Assembly: GCA_018066245.1 (NCBI GenBank)
Contig: JAGHRT010000006.1
Span: 32,695 to 96,694, forward strand
Direction of reading: 5' to 3'
Length of the DNA: 64,000 nucleotides
Source: Candidatus Equimonas faecalis
Lineage (GTDB): Bacteria; Bacteroidota; Bacteroidia; Bacteroidales; Bacteroidaceae
The notes under the pieces: generated by a model
What the model was told of the DNA's origin: nothing
Databases searched by the model: none
The model's input: only the letters and a program-made list of their open reading frames with translations
In this document: piece after piece, positions 62,015 through 64,000 of the stretch
Numbering within the stretch: the stretch's first letter is position 1
How the letters are laid out: each line of letters starts with the position of its first letter
Position numbers and translations under genes: made by a program

Positions 62015-63973
62015 ATGAAAAAGAAAACTATCTCCCGTCTCGTTCTTTTGTTCATAACCTTGCTGGCCGCACTCCCCGCTCTTCATGCCGAAGAGCGCGT
62101 CAGCGTCAGCTCCCCCGACGGAGGGCTGAACGTAAACATCACCCTGAACGACCGCATCCACTACGACGTCGTCAGCCACGGCACCACGCTCCTGTCCGAC
62201 TGTCGCCTCTCGCTCACCACGCGCAAAGCCACGCTGGGTGAGAAGCCCGCGCTGAAAAGCAAGAAGCGCCGCAGCGTTAAGGAAACCCTCACCCCTACCT
62301 TCCCCTTGAAATACGCCAAGGTTGAGAACGCCTACAACGAACTCACCCTCACCATGAAGGGCGGCTATGCCATAGAGTGGCGCGTCTTCAACGACGGCCT
62401 CGCCTATCGCTTCGTCACCACCCTCTCTGGCGAGCAGGACATCCTCGATGAAGAATTCGCCCTCAACTTCCCCGCCGACTACACCCTCACCCTCCAGCAA
62501 CCCAAAGAGTTCAAGACCAGCTGCGAGGAGAACTATTCCACCGTGCAGAGCGGCGCATGGACGCCCGACGACAAGATGAGCGAAGTGCCCTTCGTCATCA
62601 GCACCCCCACGGCCCGCATCCTTGTGAGCGAGGCCGAGCTGTTCCACTATCCCGGAATGTTCGTCAAGAGCACGGGTAAGAACGGCGTGCGTTCCCTCTT
62701 CGCCCCCAAGCCCCTGCGCTGGAGCGACGACGGCGACCGCCGCGTGAAGATAGAGGAAGCAGCTGACTGCATAGCCACCGTAGAGGGCAAGCGTGCCTAC
62801 CCCTGGCGCTATATGGTCGTAGCCACCGATGACGCCATACTCGTGGAGAGTACCATGGGCTTGCGCCTCGCCGGCGAAAGCCGCGTGGTAGACACCAGTT
62901 GGATAAAGCCTGGACAAGTGTCGTGGGAATGGTGGAACGGAGCCACCGTATATGGTCCCGACGTGAACTTCAAGAGCGGCTTCAACCTCGACACCTATAA
63001 ATACTTCATCGACTTCGCCGCCCACTACGGCATTCCATACATTCTCTTGGACGAAGGCTGGGCTGCCTCCACGCGCGACCCGTTCACGCCCAACCCCACC
63101 GTTGACCTCCACGAACTCATCCGCTACGGCAAGGAGCGCGGCGTGGGCATCTGGGTGTGGCTCACCTGGCTCACCGTGGACAAGCACATGGACCTCTTCA
63201 AGACCTTCGCCCAGTGGGGTGTGAAAGGCGTGAAAATCGACTTTATGGACCGTCAGGACCAGTGGATGGTGGACTACTACGAGCGCGTAGCCCAAGAGGC
63301 CGCCGCCAATCATATCATGGTGGATTTCCACGGAGCCTACCACCCCAGCGGTATGGAACACCGCTATCCCAACGTCCTCTCCTTCGAGGGTGTGCGCGGC
63401 ATGGAGTTCAACGGCAGCTGCAAGCCCGAGAACAGCGTCTATTATCCCTTCATCCGCAACGTCGTAGGCCCCATGGACTACACCCCCGGCGCCATGGTCT
63501 CCATGCAGCCCCACCTCTATGCCGGCAAGCGCCCCAACAATGCCGGCATCGGCACCCGCGCCTACCAGCTCGCCCTCTACGTCCTCTTTGAGTCCCATCT
63601 CACCATGCTGGCCGACAGCCCCACGCGCTACTACCGGAACGACGACTGCACCCGCTTCATCACCTCCGTGCCCGTCAACTGGGACGAAACCCGTGTGCTC
63701 CATGCCAAATATGGCGAGACCTGTATCGTGGCCAAGCGCAAGGGCAACAAGTGGTACGTCGGCGGCATGACGGCCGAGAAGGGCTGCGACACCACGCTCT
63801 CCCTCTCTTTCCTCACCGCCGGGCGCAGCTACAGGATGACCTCCTACACCGACGGCCCCAATGCCTTCCATCAGGCCATGGACTATCGCCGCAATGAGCG
63901 CACCGTCACCGCCTCTGACGTCATTGACGTCCACATGACCCGCAACGGCGGCTTCGCCGCGGTGATTGAATAG
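62015..63973 (+). CDS. Glycoside hydrolase family 97, retaining (alpha-galactosidase-type) subgroup likely
   Basis: A 652-residue exported enzyme. The start at 62015 gives a clean signal (MKKKTISRLVLLFITLLAAL to HAE); the frame upstream to 61946 reads through a short inverted repeat. The N-terminal beta-super-sandwich (about 28-295) precedes the barrel with YILLDEGWAAST, WVWLTWLTV, GVKGVKIDFMDRQDQ and SFEGVRGMEFNGS. An aspartate (Asp409) at the KIDFM position matches the nucleophile of retaining GH97 alpha-galactosidases rather than the inverting SusB type, but this rests on memory of the family. It is the last complete gene in the window. Confidence 0.88.
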   Translation: MKKKTISRLVLLFITLLAALPALHAEERVSVSSPDGGLNVNITLNDRIHYDVVSHGTTLLSDCRLSLTTRKATLGEKPALKSKKRRSVKETLTPTFPLKYAKVENAYNELTLTMKGGYAIEWRVFNDGLAYRFVTTLSGEQDILDEEFALNFPADYTLTLQQPKEFKTSCEENYSTVQSGAWTPDDKMSEVPFVISTPTARILVSEAELFHYPGMFVKSTGKNGVRSLFAPKPLRWSDDGDRRVKIEEAADCIATVEGKRAYPWRYMVVATDDAILVESTMGLRLAGESRVVDTSWIKPGQVSWEWWNGATVYGPDVNFKSGFNLDTYKYFIDFAAHYGIPYILLDEGWAASTRDPFTPNPTVDLHELIRYGKERGVGIWVWLTWLTVDKHMDLFKTFAQWGVKGVKIDFMDRQDQWMVDYYERVAQEAAANHIMVDFHGAYHPSGMEHRYPNVLSFEGVRGMEFNGSCKPENSVYYPFIRNVVGPMDYTPGAMVSMQPHLYAGKRPNNAGIGTRAYQLALYVLFESHLTMLADSPTRYYRNDDCTRFITSVPVNWDETRVLHAKYGETCIVAKRKGNKWYVGGMTAEKGCDTTLSLSFLTAGRSYRMTSYTDGPNAFHQAMDYRRNERTVTASDVIDVHMTRNGGFAAVIE

Positions 63974-64000
63974 TAAAAGATACACATTATATATAATATA

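Noticed and set aside
62006..63985. Open frame of 659 codons on the minus strand
   Set aside because: Antisense to the GH97 gene with intact catalytic motifs.

Overview
The window is a chromosomal segment from a GC-rich member of the Bacteroidales, most likely Prevotellaceae. Several things point there: BspA-like LRR_5 surface proteins, fimbrillin-family lipoproteins, a TamL-like Omp85 lipoprotein, an alanine/glutamate-extended S16, GH20 and GH97 enzymes, and repeated Bacteroidetes promoters (TTTG, 19-20 bp, TAnnTTTG). No rRNA, tRNA, phage, plasmid, intact insertion sequence or CRISPR array was seen.

Layout. 1-1.7 kb (+): the end of a tonB gene and a PstS-like lipoprotein. 1.8-8.5 kb (-): two secreted LRR proteins, the first followed by a 54-residue acidic-tailed peptide; between them lie a relic of an AAA ATPase and intergenic repeats. 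9.4-20.1 kb (+): a WecA/TagO-like transferase, then a compact run with its own promoter: cation/proton antiporter, maf, family 2 glycosyltransferase, a DUF4922-SpoIID fusion, an AmpG-like permease, dnaB and a small lipoprotein. 20.2-29.3 kb (-): SPOR lipoprotein, rlmN, pdxA, CDP-alcohol phosphotransferase, IspD/TarI-like cytidylyltransferase, LPG-synthase-TM protein, nspC and an outer-membrane beta-barrel receptor, most of them overlapping.

29.3-35.7 kb is the most accessory part. A three-gene surface module (52-residue acidic peptide, fimbrillin, fimbrillin fused to a PI-PLC-like domain) sits between two long, nearly identical noncoding direct-repeat blocks, with a MITE-like element and a 22-bp tandem array beside it. 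35.7-47.6 kb (-) holds mostly housekeeping genes: a tyrosine phosphatase, a YidE-type transporter, dxr, rseP, GH20, rplS, era, rpmF, yceD, a short GT-A-like protein and a SpoU methyltransferase carrying an in-frame 21-bp repeat. 47.7-52.9 kb (+): TamL-like protein, YhcH-family protein and an ABC exporter pair. A candidate sRNA with a clear promoter and terminator lies at 53.0-53.2 kb. 53.4-56.2 kb (-): dipeptidyl peptidase III and rpsP. 56.5-64 kb (+): an LRR lipoprotein, a 1186-residue surface protein, an SGNH hydrolase and a GH97 glycosidase, probably a glycan-handling locus.

The main theme is a cell-envelope and surface repertoire embedded in unusually abundant small repeats. Some of these repeats have entered coding sequence: the methyltransferase, probably the SpoIID fusion, and the signal peptide of the barrel receptor. 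All calls come from reading the sequence; no database search was run.
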